Origin: Warburgia ugandensis
Taxonomy: Eukaryota > Streptophyta > Magnoliopsida > Canellales > Canellaceae
NCBI GenBank assembly: GCA_035236585.1
Contig: CP141139.1
Location: 37,519,217 to 37,583,216 of the forward strand
Direction: 5' to 3'
Length of the DNA: 64,000 nt
The notes under the pieces are model-generated. The model did no database searches. It was not told where the DNA came from and was given only the letters and a program-made list of their open reading frames with translations. Numbering within the stretch: position 1 is the first letter of the stretch; the number at the start of each line of letters is the position of its first letter. This document shows positions 46,609-58,795 of the stretch, piece by piece. A program made the translations under genes and the position numbers.

Positions 46609-47496
46609 TTTTTTTACTATAGATTTCTTTTTTTTACATGAGGAATCAATTATTTGAAAATATAATGCATTTAGTGGTTTAAATGGTCGTCATGTAGTTT
46701 AACTAAATCTTACTTTAAATTTTAAAAGTAATGATATGATACTTGATTGGCAAGTATAATATAGATTTTGTTGGTGACATACATATATGTATATACATGC
46801 ATATGTGTGCTATGATGCATTCCATGAAATTACTTATGACAATATGATATTATTATAAAAAAAACCACTCTTCAAATCATTGTATGTGTATGCCATGATT
46901 TCGGTTTTGTAGTATTGGATTATCTGCTAAGTATGTTGTATACTCACCCTACTATTTTTACCACATGTTAGCTCAAAAATATTTAGAAAGGAGATTAAGG
47001 CTTTAAGAAAAACATTTGAAGATTTTAAGAAGATAAAAAGAACCTTAATCTAGATTTTTTGTGTGAAACTTAAGTTATGTTGACTATAGGTAATGTTTCC
47101 ACCACATCTGTGATTTACATTGTAATTGGGTTGTGATTGACAAATCTTGGGAATGTTGCATGTTAGATGTTTTTGAAAAGGAGATAGAGCCTCCAATTAT
47201 ACTTTGAAATTCAAATGAATGTTTATCAGGTACTTCGTAATGAGATGCATTAAATGTCTATCATTCGAAAAACAAAGGAAACTCTACTAGATTTTCAGTT
47301 GAAATGAGCTCTCATTTCATTAAGAATCCTTGTTTTGAAAAAAGAAAAATGACATCAGGGTTTTCAAAGTGAATTTAAAAGAAAAGATTCTTTCACTGTT
47401 ATTTGATTTTTTTAAATGATTTTCAATAGAGATCGATCACGCTAAAAAATGTCTTTTGTATTTAAAAAGTGTTATAAAAACCAGAGTTGTTACAGT

Positions 47497-47508
47497 TGGT
47501 ATCAGTGG
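47497..47508 (+). promoter_or_regulatory. Primer-binding site, tRNA-iMet type
   Basis: TGGTATCAGTGG begins 2 bp after the LTR end and matches the first nine bases of TGGTATCAGAGCC, complementary to initiator methionine tRNA, as usual for Tekay-like chromoviruses. Confidence 0.85.
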
Positions 47509-47760
47509 CTAGATTCATGCCATTTACAGCCAATTACAAATGAAAAATCACAAATATTCAACATTGTTAAGAGAAATTTATGTGTTGGTCTAAGTAGATG
47601 TCACATTGAAAAATATAGATAACTAGAGTATAAGCACTCAGTTAAAGTTGTGTACATGTGAAATTGCAGAAATGCCACACAAGAGAGTAAGCATATAAGC
47701 CCTAGGAACAAGAGTAATCCTGACAACTTCCTTGAGCAAGGAGCTTCATCAATTGAAATA

Positions 47761-48650
47761 GTGCATAAATTCATGCAGCACATAGGTCAATTTTTCCATA
47801 ATCAAACACAAATAGAAATAATGGCTAGAATAAAGACATCTGATAAAGTTGATGAAAGAGTAGAAGCTCAATTGGATAGATTCAAGAAGCTGACTCTATC
47901 ATTCTCTAGAGAAGTTGAATCCTACTTAGCAGAGAAATGGATTTTTGAAGTAGAGAAGGTCATGGAAGTAATGAAAATTTCAAAGAACAGAAAAGTAGTA
48001 ATGGCTACTTTTATCTTGACAAGAGAAGCAGCCTTTTGGTGGGAAATTGTCGAACAAGTAAATTTTGAAGGAAAAGATGTCATTTCTTGGGAAGAATTTA
48101 AAGTTGTCTTCTCTGAAAAGTATTTTTCAAGACATGTGAGAAAAGAAAAAGAGGAAGAATTTATGAATTTGGAGCAAGGAAATTCTACGGTAACACAATA
48201 TGAGAATAGATTCACTTGTCTTCATAGATTTGCACCCACGGTATGTATCACAAAGGCTAAGGCTATAGAGAATTTTTTTAATGGATTAAACCCTAGTTTG
48301 AGAAATAGAGTTATAGGGTTTCAACCTAATACTATGGCAAAGGCAGTAGAGTTAGCTTCTATTTTTTAGAAGGATTATCAAAGGACATTGGGAGATTGAT
48401 AGAAGTGGAAAAAGGACACCTGCACAAGTGGGCATGCCAATAGAGGAAAACGACAAGTCCCCATCCTGAACAGGAGTGGACATTTGACCACAAGAATAAA
48501 TCATTAGCATATAAAACATGTCCACAGTGCAGGACCTATCATCTGGGTAAACATTGCAGTAACATCAAGTGCTATAGTTGTAGAGAGATGGGACACATCA
48601 CCATGCACTGTCAAAAGAAAGAGAAAGAAGAAGAACCTCAAAAGGATCAT
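47761..48650 (+). pseudogene. gag: Tekay-type gag, core open frame plus zinc knuckles in a shifted frame
   Basis: An uninterrupted 202-codon frame (47761-48369) carries the Ty3/gypsy gag core: AEKWIFEVEKVMEVM, AAFWWEIV, WEEFKVVFSEKYF, EFMNLEQGNSTVTQYENRF and GLNPSLRNRV. A stop and a frame change follow. Then TCPQCRTYHLGKHC (48519 on) and CYSCREMGHITMHC (about 48570-48611) give two zinc-binding motifs, the second a complete CCHC knuckle. It begins about 260 bp after the primer-binding site, the right place for gag. This is the best preserved coding sequence in the window, but the frame break and missing pol make it non-functional. Confidence 0.92.
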
Positions 48651-48933
48651 ATCATTGAAAGTGAAGGTCATGTACTTGATATCACCTTAGGACAAACACG
48701 GGTATCAGATGCAAAGATAGAAGGTACACTTCAAATACATACGACATACCTATTAAGATATCATGTGATACTAATTCTACTCCTTCTATGTCATATGAGC
48801 TTGCTTGAGGTGTAGAAAGTATATGTGTGATTTAGTATCCTGTATAGAATTCTGACATGGTTAGGTGAACCAAATTACGTATAGACATTTATAACTAATT
48901 TTGGTTCCGATTGGAGAGACAAATAGAGGCCTC
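48651..48933 (+). pseudogene. Gag tail/start of protease, decayed
   Basis: The zinc-knuckle frame continues to 48815 with IEGTLQIHTTY, resembling the segment just before the protease active site. The DSGA motif itself is not visible. The element stops at the TRIM copy. Confidence 0.5.
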
Positions 48934-49326
48934 CTGAGGGGTGAAGCCTAAGAGGGGTGTGTGGGTGCCCCAAAGTAGATAATATCATTGTTGTGGGACC
49001 CCCAGCTATTACAAATGGTATCAGAGCCAGTTCTCCTCGTGGTGTGGTGGCTAACTGCACGCGGGCACCTAGTCGTGGCTATCACGCGGGGATGCGTGTT
49101 CCCTAAGGTGGGAATATGAGAAGCCTTAAAAGATGAATTCCAAGACGGGAAAGCTACTGAGAGTTAGTCTCACATTGCTTAGGGAGAGGGAACTGGGTAG
49201 TTTATAAGAGTTTGGGGAACTCTCCTAGCAACGAGGCCTTTTCTTGTACGGGAGGAACAAAACTGTGAGACTGTATGGGCAGCCAAGGGGAACATTATCG
49301 TTGTTGTGGGACCCCCGACTATTACA
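48934..49326 (+). mobile_element. TRIM-like element copy: partial 5' LTR, interior, complete 3' LTR
   Basis: The end of one LTR (to 49013, CAGCTATTACA) is followed by an intact primer-binding site TGGTATCAGAGCC (49016-49028), a 103-bp interior, the purine tract AAGGTGGGAATA (49105-49116) and a 210-bp LTR (49117-49326). The 3' LTR is of the same subtype as LTR1/LTR4 at 39 kb. The remaining part of the 5' LTR contains AGGGGTGTGTGGGTGCCCC, closer to the 247-bp subtype. The interior matches those at 39 kb. Confidence 0.88.
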
Positions 49327-51126
49327 GTTAGAATTATCAAAAATTAGTTTAACTAATTAGGTCTAGGTTTAGAAAGTTAGATTATTTATTGGCCAGGTCT
49401 AACTGAAGATGTTAAACATAACACTCACTGGGTGGAAACCTAGGAATTTTTAGAAAGTCTCACTATTTTGCATTATCCTTTAATCATTTAGGTGTCCTAT
49501 ATTTCAAAACATTGAGGACAATGTTTAATTTAGGTTAGGGGTGTAGAAATGAGATTTATAATCTTTTTTTACATTTTTAAATATTTTGAAAAAACAAGTT
49601 AAGTCCTTTATATAGATGAGAATTTAGGTTTTCTAAATATTCAACTATATTTTGAACTTTAGCTTATAAATAGAGTTGCATACAATTAGTTCACTATTTT
49701 ATTCATTTTCTAAAGTGTCTCATGAAAAATGAAACTCAGAACATTAATTTCACAAAATAGCTACATATAGTTTAAGTAGAAGAGAAAAATGTAATTTAGA
49801 GATCATGGAGAAGATTTGTAAAGACTTATAACCCAAGTGAGTTTTGAGCCATTCTTCTTTTTTTGAGGGTTATACATAAATTCAAAATTTTCTTTAGTAG
49901 ACATTAGTTCTTTGTTGGTCTCATTATTCTTCATCTTGGTTGGCTATTGAGAAATCACAAAAGATTATATGATATATCTCCTAAGTTTATGATCATTTTT
50001 AAGTTATATGAAACCTAGAAAATGATAGAGGTCGTCCTTAGTAAAACACAGAGCCTTTAGCCTTCCTTATATTATTTTCCACTAGTTAGCCCATTGATCC
50101 TTTAAAATAAAAGCCTTTTTCTTTATTAGCCAAACAACCTTTATCTATATTGAAACCCTAATGTATATCCATTACCCATTTGTTTTGAAAATATGTAGAG
50201 AAGATTGAAGAATATCCTGAAAAAAAGTATGAACAATATAATTCAAGAGATGAACATTAAAAAGGTTAAAAGGAATAAAAAGTTTAAAAAGGCTATATGT
50301 CAAGTCAAATGAAAAAAATAAATAAACAAAAGATAGCTAATGAAAAAGAAGAACATTCACTCTTGTGAGGAAAAATGGAAAAGTTGTGAATACAATGATA
50401 GAAGACCTTTACATATTTTCCAAACAACCTTTATGTACCTTTATATCCATTCTTTTGATAACCCTTATGCAAGCCTATGTTTCATCCTAATAGAAGTCCT
50501 AACTTGATCCTAGGAGTAGTCTAACTTGGATATGGTTATAATTGAATAAGGAACTCTAGTTGATATCTGTTCATGAGACCATTATTACCATTCTTTCTAA
50601 GTTATCGTTCTTTTGTATGAAACATGTGAGGCTTTTGGATTTTATGAATAATATTCTACTCACATATTAATAAGACATTTATACCTTTCTAAGTGACTTC
50701 TTTCTTAATGTTAAGTATATCTTGTGAGAATTGAAGTCAAAATATACGTTTGGATGGTAATTTAGGTTATATTTTGTCTTAAAAACTACAGTTATATATT
50801 AGCTATAGTACATGCTCACCTTCAGAAGTTTAATGAAATAATGAGATATCTTTAGTATAAGGATAGGATTTTGAGCCTTTTTGTTCATCTTTATTAAGGG
50901 GCTATAGTTAAGTAATTAATATAAGTGAATAGAAGAAAATTTTCTTAGAAGAATAAAGGACTTGCATAAAAATTTTGAGAATTTTGTGGGTATATTCACT
51001 ATAAATACTCACGAGGCCTAACTCATCCACTAGGGGTAACCTACAAAAGTGACACTTTGTATCGTATTTTGTAAAATGATTTTTTGCATATTTTTCTCAA
51101 GACTAGCAAAATGCTAGTTAGGGGTG
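49327..51126 (+). mobile_element. 3' interior of Athila/Tat-like element, copy 3
   Basis: CATTGAGGACAATGTTTAAT at 49521-49540 is a block characteristic of the 3' interior of Athila/Tat elements. From 49800 on the sequence parallels the interiors at 13.8-15.3 and 22.2-23.4 kb. It ends AATGCTAGTTAGGGGTG, a weak purine tract, directly before the LTR at 51127. No pol domain remains. Confidence 0.75.
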
Positions 51127-53914
51127 TGATAAGTGTCTAATTTTGCATAAAAACTATCCAATTAGTGACTCATGTGTTATAAAGTATAGGGGTAAATTAG
51201 AATTTTTGACAAAAAATCATAACACATGCATTTTTTACCTAATGACTTAAATTTTTGATATTTTGAAGGTTCAAAGTCTAATCCAAGGTAAGTTTGTTAT
51301 TAATCACATTTTTCTAAGATTTAATTAGAGTTGTTAACTTTTTGTTGGAGCCAAGGATGTGATCCGATGGTTGAGATCAATGAGGATGAAAATGAAAGAT
51401 CAAGATCAAAAGATAGATTTCAAGCCTAAAGGTTATCAATCCAACATGAGATTGAGGTCAAAATCAATGGTGGATGCAATTAAAGGAGCCAAAGGTAGCC
51501 AAAGTCTACCCATGCACAAGCCATGCAAAGTCTACCACCTTTGCATGAGTTTCACTTAAGCTACTTAGCCATATTCAAGATGTGAAGAAGAGGATAAGCT
51601 AAGGAGCTAAGCCAACCATCAAAACTAGGGATATAAGTCAACAAGTTAACCCAAGAGAGCCATCTACACTATCCATGAAGCCAAGCCAATGGAGCCCTCA
51701 AAGTTAGTCATCTAAGCCACATGAGCTAAGCTAAATGAAAGTCCATGATTTGTGGAGAATTTGAAGAATTATCCTTAGGATTTATGGGATATTTTGAAGC
51801 CAATTAAGGGAAATTTCTTTAGGATAAGGCAGCATGTGGACCAATAGGTAGAGATCTTTCTTTTTTTCATGTTTTTCCCACTTTTTCCTCACTTTCCACC
51901 TCACCACCAAGATGCACCACAAATTTTTCTTTCCATTCAAGAGTTATACCTTGCTAAGACTCCTCCACCTTCCTAAACTCCCATTCAAGCCACCAACTAA
52001 TCCCAAATCCTTAAAAATCAACTAGCTAATCAAATTTCTCCATTTCATCTCACTTTCCTAAATTTTCCTAGCTCTCTCTTTCCTCCCACCTTCTTATATC
52101 TTTCCTATCTTATCCCATCCACCCACTTACCATAATTGAAGGGATTCAATGACTTTTGAAGGGGGTAGATGCCTCCCCCTAAAAAATGGCATCTCCCCCA
52201 CCTACTTGCCCTCAAATGGGCAGTCGCCCATTCCACTTCCACTTGAAAAACCCTAGCTACCTAACCATCCTAGCCATCCAAATTACTTGTTTTCCATCCC
52301 CACCACACCTTTAACTTAGGTCACCTTAGAAATTATAGGAGAAAAGTTATAAAAGTCCCAAAAAAAATCAAAGTTGATGAGCTTTTTCATTAAGAGGAAA
52401 AGATGTCTCCTCCACTTGGAGGAGGGCGTCCTCTTCCTCCATCAATTCCTTCTCTCTTTTGCCCTGAACCTCCTACTCCTATGGATGACTGCTACTCCTT
52501 CCAAGGTGGATTGCTACTCTTTCCATGTAGTCCATGCCTATAGTTGGATTCTTCCTTTGAAAGGTTGGTTAAGTTTCCTTAATCCTTCTTTCTTTGCTTA
52601 TTCTCTTTGCTCCCATTGTTGCCTTGTTACCTTTGATTTCATGCTTAGTTGTAGCTTGATCCCTTTAGTTCATTGCTTGTTAGCCTTGAGTTTAGTTTCA
52701 TAATATATTGATTTAAGAGTTATAACTCTTTGGTAGTGACAATCATAAGAGTATAGCTACTAGATCAAAGTCTTTTTCCTTGAACTCTTATTCTTTCGTT
52801 GTTACTTAATTGTTATTTGTTTGTGCTAGTTACTTGTTTACAATGTTGAAATATCTTAGATCCTTGATTCTAATAACTATAACTCTCTTGGAGTGATAGC
52901 CTAGAGAGTGAAGTTTTTAGATGAAATCCTTGCCATCTTTCTCCTTGAAAACTTTTTCCATATCTTGCATTCTATCGCATCTTTTCTTTGGATCTCTTTT
53001 CAATATAGGCATGCTAGCTTATAATTGAGAGTGGGATGATCTTGATGTAGATTAGATATTTTGGGTGTACATTTGGTTTAAACCATGGTGCGCACATTCC
53101 ATGAATGATGTGCACCACTCTTCTACTTTAATTCAATTAATTCAAAGTGAAGTTTGGTTTATGTTAGATGTTTAAATTTCATGGATGATTAGTTCTTGCG
53201 TTTGTTACTTAAATTGCCTCTTTAATTGATGTCTCTTAGATAGTGAATACATCTTTCATTCAAATATTTCATACTCACCATTCTAGATGGATTTAACAAT
53301 CAATTCTCATATGAATCCCACTCAAGATTCATGCACATAACCCATTGAGTGATATGCATGGTTTTGAGGTGTGATCCCTTCAAATAGTTACTTGTTTTAG
53401 TTAGAGTTTCTTGCTATGGTTAAAATAGTTTCATACATTTCATAATAGTTCAGTTGATCCCTTAGTTCATAAACCCTTTCCATGCTTCATACATGCACTT
53501 TTTCTACAGTTATTTTGGTGCATCATTCTCATATTTCCTTACATATCATGTTTTGCTTATTTGTTTAGATTATGTTATTCCTTCATGTGTTAGGATTAGT
53601 TGCATACTAAGATAGTTTTCATTGTGTCAAATTTTAGTTTTAGATAGTTCTAATTTTAGAAAGTTTTCATTTAGTAAAGTTCTTAAGTTTAGCATGTTTA
53701 CTTATAATATAATTCCATCTTCCATATCATGCACTAGTTTTTAGTTTTTCATCATTAGTTTAGGTTAAAAGATTGCTTGAATTTTGCTAGGTTAGATAAT
53801 TTAATGTAGGGACCACTAGTATCACAATCATTTGATTCCTCACGGGATTGACTTCTTCGTGTAAGAATACTACAACTGATTTGTGCACTAGCAAGTTTAA
53901 CTTCAAAAATCACA
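51127..53914 (+). mobile_element. 3' LTR of the Athila/Tat-like family
   Basis: Starts TGATAAGTGTCTAATTTTGC and ends about 53914 (AAAATCACA). It corresponds to the minus-strand solo LTR at 15359-18017 (shared ends and GAATACTACAA...GATTTGTGCACT) and less closely to 19113-21701. Length is 2788 bp. Open frames of 66 and 109 codons (51359, 52374) are not supported by homology. Confidence 0.8.
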
Positions 53915-56008
53915 ATAGTTAATTAGAATATCACATGACAATTTCAACAAGTAATTGCAATTCATATCATCTGTTCAACAATATGATAATCGATATATTG
54001 TACAATTTCATAGTGTTAGTTACAAAGTGAATAGATCAAGAAGAATTTAAGGATTAAAAAGGGTTTAGGATTCCTACCTAAGTTCTAAGTACAACTCAAA
54101 AATCAATTATCAATATTGTCCAGATCATATCCAAAACCTACGATGAGAATACCAATAAGTGAATTTCACAATTCAATGTGAATTACTATAATTCTTCAAG
54201 ATCTCTAATCATAATGTCATTGATCTAACCTCTGATATATAGATTTATGATCAGGACACCAATTGGTTGCAAAATCAGCACCATTGGTCTTTAATTGACA
54301 GTCTAAATCAATGCACATACCTTTAGAGGCTTCAATTCACATTATTAAAGATAATTTGTGCAGTAATTTGATGATTTTAATCATAATCCATGGTCTGATC
54401 ACCTTTCCTACCATTCAATCATCGCCGATCGAGTTTTAGATGATCAAATCAAAACTTGCATCAACAAGTCCATAATTGGTCTATCATTTCTATCACAATT
54501 TATTACTGATGTGTAGTTGAAGTCACATTTCACACAAATCTAACTTCCAATCATGTTTTTAATGATTGGATGCAAAGATCTAATTTTTTCCTTATGCACT
54601 AACAAGTTTTTAATTGAAAATTCAAGGATCAATTAATTCCTGATTGACAATCCATCTTTATAGATGAAAATATTATGTGTTGATTTATCCAAATAAAAAA
54701 TTCATTTTTTTTCTAATTTTTAGGGGTTCACCGAAAATGGTCTCCATTGCTAGAGAAGGTGACTAAATTCCTATCATCACTAATGACACAAACAATACCC
54801 ATTTATATAAATTTTTATATGGGAATGCTCAGAATGACCTGATTTTTTATTTTTTTAATATTTTCCATCCTTAATTTTAACTAAAATCAAGGTTTTTGAC
54901 CAAATTTCATCAAGGTTTTTTAAATTATCCTAACTACTATTTTTCTCAGTTTTTAGCATCATTACTTGACAGATCTTCATGAAACTAAAGTGGTTTTACT
55001 CGTTATCATTTAAGAAACAAAATGAACATTTCTGATCATCAATCAGACATCATTCTACTGACTATGTTTTTCAACAGTCAACTTCCTCTATCAATTTCAC
55101 CATTCTTATCACTAGAAAATGGCGACAGTAACAATGAATGGTTGTTTACTACATTGTGAGTGAAAGAAGAAGAAAGGAAAAACAAGAAGAAATGAAAGCA
55201 TAGAAGATGACCTACCCAATCAACTAAAGATGGTCTTACGTGGTCATCCTTTTAGTTTTTGCTAAAAAATTGCTTGGGAGAAGAACCCAAAAGGAGGAGG
55301 AAGAACAAAGGGTGGGTGAGATGGCAGCATCGATGGTGTCAATTTCTTATCTCTGGATGAAGAGGAATTAGAGATGGTGGCTATCAATGGGGGAGAAGGG
55401 AAATGGCAAGGTGAAAAGATGTTGAGTGATGGGCTTTTCCCCTATTTTTTGTCACTGGTGCATTGACGGAGGGGGGACAGCTGAGTTCATGTGGTGAGTC
55501 TGAATCCCAATTGTCTACTCGCTTCCCAACTCATTGTGTTAGAATAGTCAACACATGGGGTGCCATTATCAATTTGGACCCCCTTTTTCATTTGTAAAAC
55601 TTTTGGATTTTTGTGTCTGATCTTTGTTTCATGCATTCGTAGTGTGTTGGAAAGCTCTCATTGAGCACAATCCAATAATTCACTTTCATCATCAAATTTT
55701 AATGTTTTAATTTATTTTTGAATTTTTTATAATTACTTGATTTGTGATAAAATTTTAATTCTAAAGCAAATTTTCTTGAAATTTGATATGAATCTACAAT
55801 GAAATTTCAAGTCATTTAATCCTTAATAAGATACATAATTTAACAAGTTCTAAGGATTCAAAATTTATCCAAAACTGTGTTCGATTTATTACTCAACTCG
55901 TGCAAGGGCCACCTGATCAATCCCACCTTGGCTATCTTATTTCACCGAATTTGAGAAGAGTAAAATGTTAATTCATCTTGAACCTAATTTTAGGACATGG
56001 GTGTGACA
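53915..56008 (-). mobile_element. 3' LTR of minus-strand Tekay element, 3' end missing
   Basis: On the minus strand the LTR starts TGTCACACCC at 56008, after a purine tract. The inverted repeat is at 55557-55582. Its inner part (54209-55150) is repeated at 63066-64000, which identifies the opposite LTR of the same element. The LTR end is not found before the neighbouring LTR at 53914. Confidence 0.82.
55557..55582 (-). promoter_or_regulatory. Conserved LTR inverted repeat
   Basis: GGGGT and ACCCC arms around CATTATCAATTTGG (sense AATTGATAATG). Member of the LTR inverted-repeat set. Confidence 0.55.
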
Positions 56009-56026
56009 ACACTTTCCCCCTTAAGG
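56009..56026 (-). promoter_or_regulatory. Polypurine tract (minus)
   Basis: Minus strand AAGGGGGAAAGTGT immediately before TGTCACACCC. Confidence 0.85.
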
Positions 56027-56029
56027 AAA

Positions 56030-56698
56030 TTTTTTCCTTAAAATTTAAATAGATACCTGAGTTCTCAAATAGTTCCTAGTATTTTTGCTGGATTTTCTGA
56101 TTCTAGCTCCTGCGTAGCTTCTTTTACCCCTTGATGTTGCCATACAACTTTTACAAGTGGTATCACTTTTCTACGAAAAACTTGTTCTCTTCGGTCAACC
56201 ACCTGTATTAGTTTGTCCTCTTATGAAACATTCTCTTGGATGACAAGATTTGTCTAGTTAAAATATGAGAAGGATCTGGCTCATTCTTCCGCAGTAGAGA
56301 CAAGTGAAAATTATCTAAATCTACAATAGCTATAAAAGCAAGGCCAAGAGATAAGTAACTTCTCCAACCTATTCTAGAATCTTGAACAGTCTAATAAATC
56401 AAGGAGATAGCTTCATGTTCTTGCCAAAATGTGTCACTCTTGGCCTTGATCGAGCTTTTAGGAACATGTGATCCCTTACCTCAAACTCCAATAGTTGCCT
56501 CGTTCGATCAGCATAGCTCTTGGTTCTACTCTAAGTTGTCAACAACTGTTGTTTAATTCTCTTCATCTTTTTGGTAGTCTCTCTGACTAACTCAGGGCCT
56601 AACAATAATGTGTCACCAACATCTACCCAACAAAATGGGGTTCGACATGCTCTACATACAATGCCTCAAATGGTGCCATCGCAATACTAGACTAAAAA
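56030..56698 (-). pseudogene. pol: Integrase C-terminus and chromodomain, second half of split pol
   Basis: Continuing on the minus strand from the nested LTR: AMAPFEALY, then REL/TTEK-like residues, SYAD/LLEFEVGDHVFLKA-like segments across frames (integrase C-terminal domain), then VHNVFHLSLLRKNEPDPSHIL. Last comes IVDRREQVLRRKVIPLVKVV followed by WQHQGV, the chromodomain-like end typical of Tekay chromoviruses. Numerous stops and frameshifts. It ends shortly before the purine tract. Confidence 0.88.
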
Positions 56699-56995
56699 CT
56701 ATTTGTAACATCCCTAATTTCTAAATCTCAAGTTTAGTGAATTTTGAAAATTATTAAATTGGGATAAAAAGAACATATTAAATTCATATTTTTAGAGTTT
56801 TATAAGTGAAATACTAACTAGACATCTAATCTAGCATTGAGACCCCCATAATTGGATAGTACTTGAGAAGATGATTCAAATAACACTAAGTTTGCAAAAA
56901 TCAGAGTTTGGATGGAGGAGATACGAGTATTTGAATATGAGGGGAAATTTTGTAAAAATAAGACAGAAAGCAAAAAATGAAAAGCCTAAATAGAA

Positions 56996-57025
56996 GGGGG
57001 CTAGATTTGATACTGTCAACCCCCC
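56996..57025 (+). promoter_or_regulatory. Conserved LTR inverted repeat
   Basis: GGGGG (56996-57000) and CCCCC (57020-57025) flank CTAGATTTGATACTG. Arms differ from other copies but remain complementary. Confidence 0.5.
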
Positions 57026-58635
57026 AACTTAAGGGAACCTGACACAAACGTCAAGTCTGTTCTGCCCAAACCCGACAAATTGAGAAAAAGGAAGAAAAAT
57101 ATGACAAGAGGGAGAAAACACAGGAGAAGAAGAGAAGGGAAGGAGAAGAGAAGAGAAGAGAAGAGGAAAGGAGAGAAGAGGATGGGAGTTGGGATATGCA
57201 CGCCAGAAAACCCACCCACACCAGAGAAGAAGAGGGAATCTAGGGTTTTAGGTGCTGAATTTCACAAGCATCACTAGAGAAGACGACAGCTTGGATCGTC
57301 AATCTGAGCCGACCAATCTTCTCAATGCATGAACACGAACCAATGCCCTAAGGTTTTGGGATGATTCGTGCTCTATTGAACACCAAATTGAAGAGGAGCT
57401 CAACGCACGATACGGTTGGAGGGTTTCTTGATAGATCGAAGCCAATCTAACCCATTCCAGAGAGGGAAAAACACGAAAATACATCTAGAAGGTAAGATCT
57501 ACAAAACCCAACTTTTGATTTGATGAATTTTGTTAAATCCGTGCAATTTATGCTAGATCTAAGTTTAGGGACAATCTAACCATCCATTTCTTAATATAAG
57601 CCTAGGAATAGATAAATAAGTGCTTCATAAGGCCTGAATTTGATCGTGATCGTCGATCTAGGCTAGAAATCGATCGAACAATCTCAACCGTCTGATTGGG
57701 TACTGTTCACATAGTAATTTCATAATGTTTGATCGACAATCAGATACCACAGATTAGTTCCTCATCCATAAAAAGGATGGGATGACTAGAATTATATGAA
57801 TTTGAAGTAAAACAAATCAGATGATCAAAGCCGTTTGATCTGTTAATATTCAAACATACACCTTATGATGTCAAATCAATTATCAGAGATCACAGATGGA
57901 TTTTTGAACTTTGAATTAGCTTAGATATGATATAAAGTATGGAATTTGGATAAACTTATATTGAAAATTAAGTGATATGAACTATTCATAATGCTCATTA
58001 TATCAGGTTGATTTAAGAATACAATTATAGGTTGTATTGAGGACTGTAGTATAGAAAATAATATCCAGCTTCAACCCAAGAGTTGATTTGGTTAGAAATC
58101 AAGGGTTAAGACCACTGAACAGTGAAAGTGACTTGCAGTCACTTAAGAAGAATGATGGATAGCCAATTTTGGGCCAATGATGTGGGATGGAAATCTGTAA
58201 ATGTTTGTCATTCAATTAGCTATCAACCAATAGCTAATGAAATGCCCTTAGCATAGAAATAAGCATTGTCACTTCACCTTGTGACGACTAGTACCAAGTA
58301 CTAACTTAGAGGGAGTTTTCATACTGAAAAAGTAAAAAGAAGTCCTATAATAGTATATCTAAATCTGTTTTTGTATTTTACAGAGGCGTGATTGATTGGG
58401 AGTGCATACGCAAACTGAATAAAGTATTCACATCAATGAACTAGAAGAGCACCATTTGAGGTAGGTGGAATTAAGATTTGCTAAGATTTTTGCTATGTAT
58501 GTATTTGTATATGAATTTTAATCATTGAAACAAGTCTTTTTAGTTTATACGAAAGATAAGATGAATTTGCATGCTAAAATTGAACCACAATAAGACTGAA
58601 ACCAAAAAAATTGTGAAATGGCTTGTATAAGTGAA

Positions 58636-58795
58636 AGGGGTCATTATGATGTGGGTGGTCCTTCAGGCTGGACAAGCTACCAGTCCTTAAGAGTTTAGCC
58701 CCATTGTTTGGGGAGTTTAATGCATTTTGAGGGGTCATTATGATGTGGGCAGGCCTTTAGGCTGGACAAGCTACCGGTCTCTCAAGAGCAAAGCC
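58636..58795 (+). repeat. 94-bp tandem duplication in the LTR
   Basis: AGGGGTCATTATGATGTGGG starts at 58636 and again at 58730, each followed by GCTGGACAAGCTACC and a TC(T/C)(T/C)AAGAG-like end. It sits at the place where other LTRs in the window carry minisatellites. Confidence 0.85.

Larger units (their letters stand above)
40958..47494 (+). mobile_element. Tekay-type LTR, about 4.0 kb, interrupted by a solo LTR
   Basis: Starts TGTAACACTCC and ends CCAGAGTTGTTACA. Without the nested 2526-bp solo LTR and one TSD copy (43893-46423) it is 4006 bp. It contains the inverted repeat (41402-41418), a GA-rich leader (41500-41610), an AT-rich GATC-word section (42000-43200) and a minisatellite (46424-46608) split by the nested LTR. 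The last 420 bp closely follow the end of the LTR at 59400-59822. It is bounded by a purine tract on the left and a primer-binding site on the right. Confidence 0.88.

Noticed and set aside
52374-52703. 109-codon plus-strand hydrophobic frame.
   Set aside because: Sits inside the Athila/Tat-like LTR in its pyrimidine-rich part. Leu/Phe/Ser content follows base composition, and the related LTRs do not keep the frame.
54795-54825. TTTATATAAATTTTTATAT-type block as a TATA box.
   Set aside because: Conserved between the two LTRs of the minus-strand element but too AT-rich and symmetric to orient or assign.
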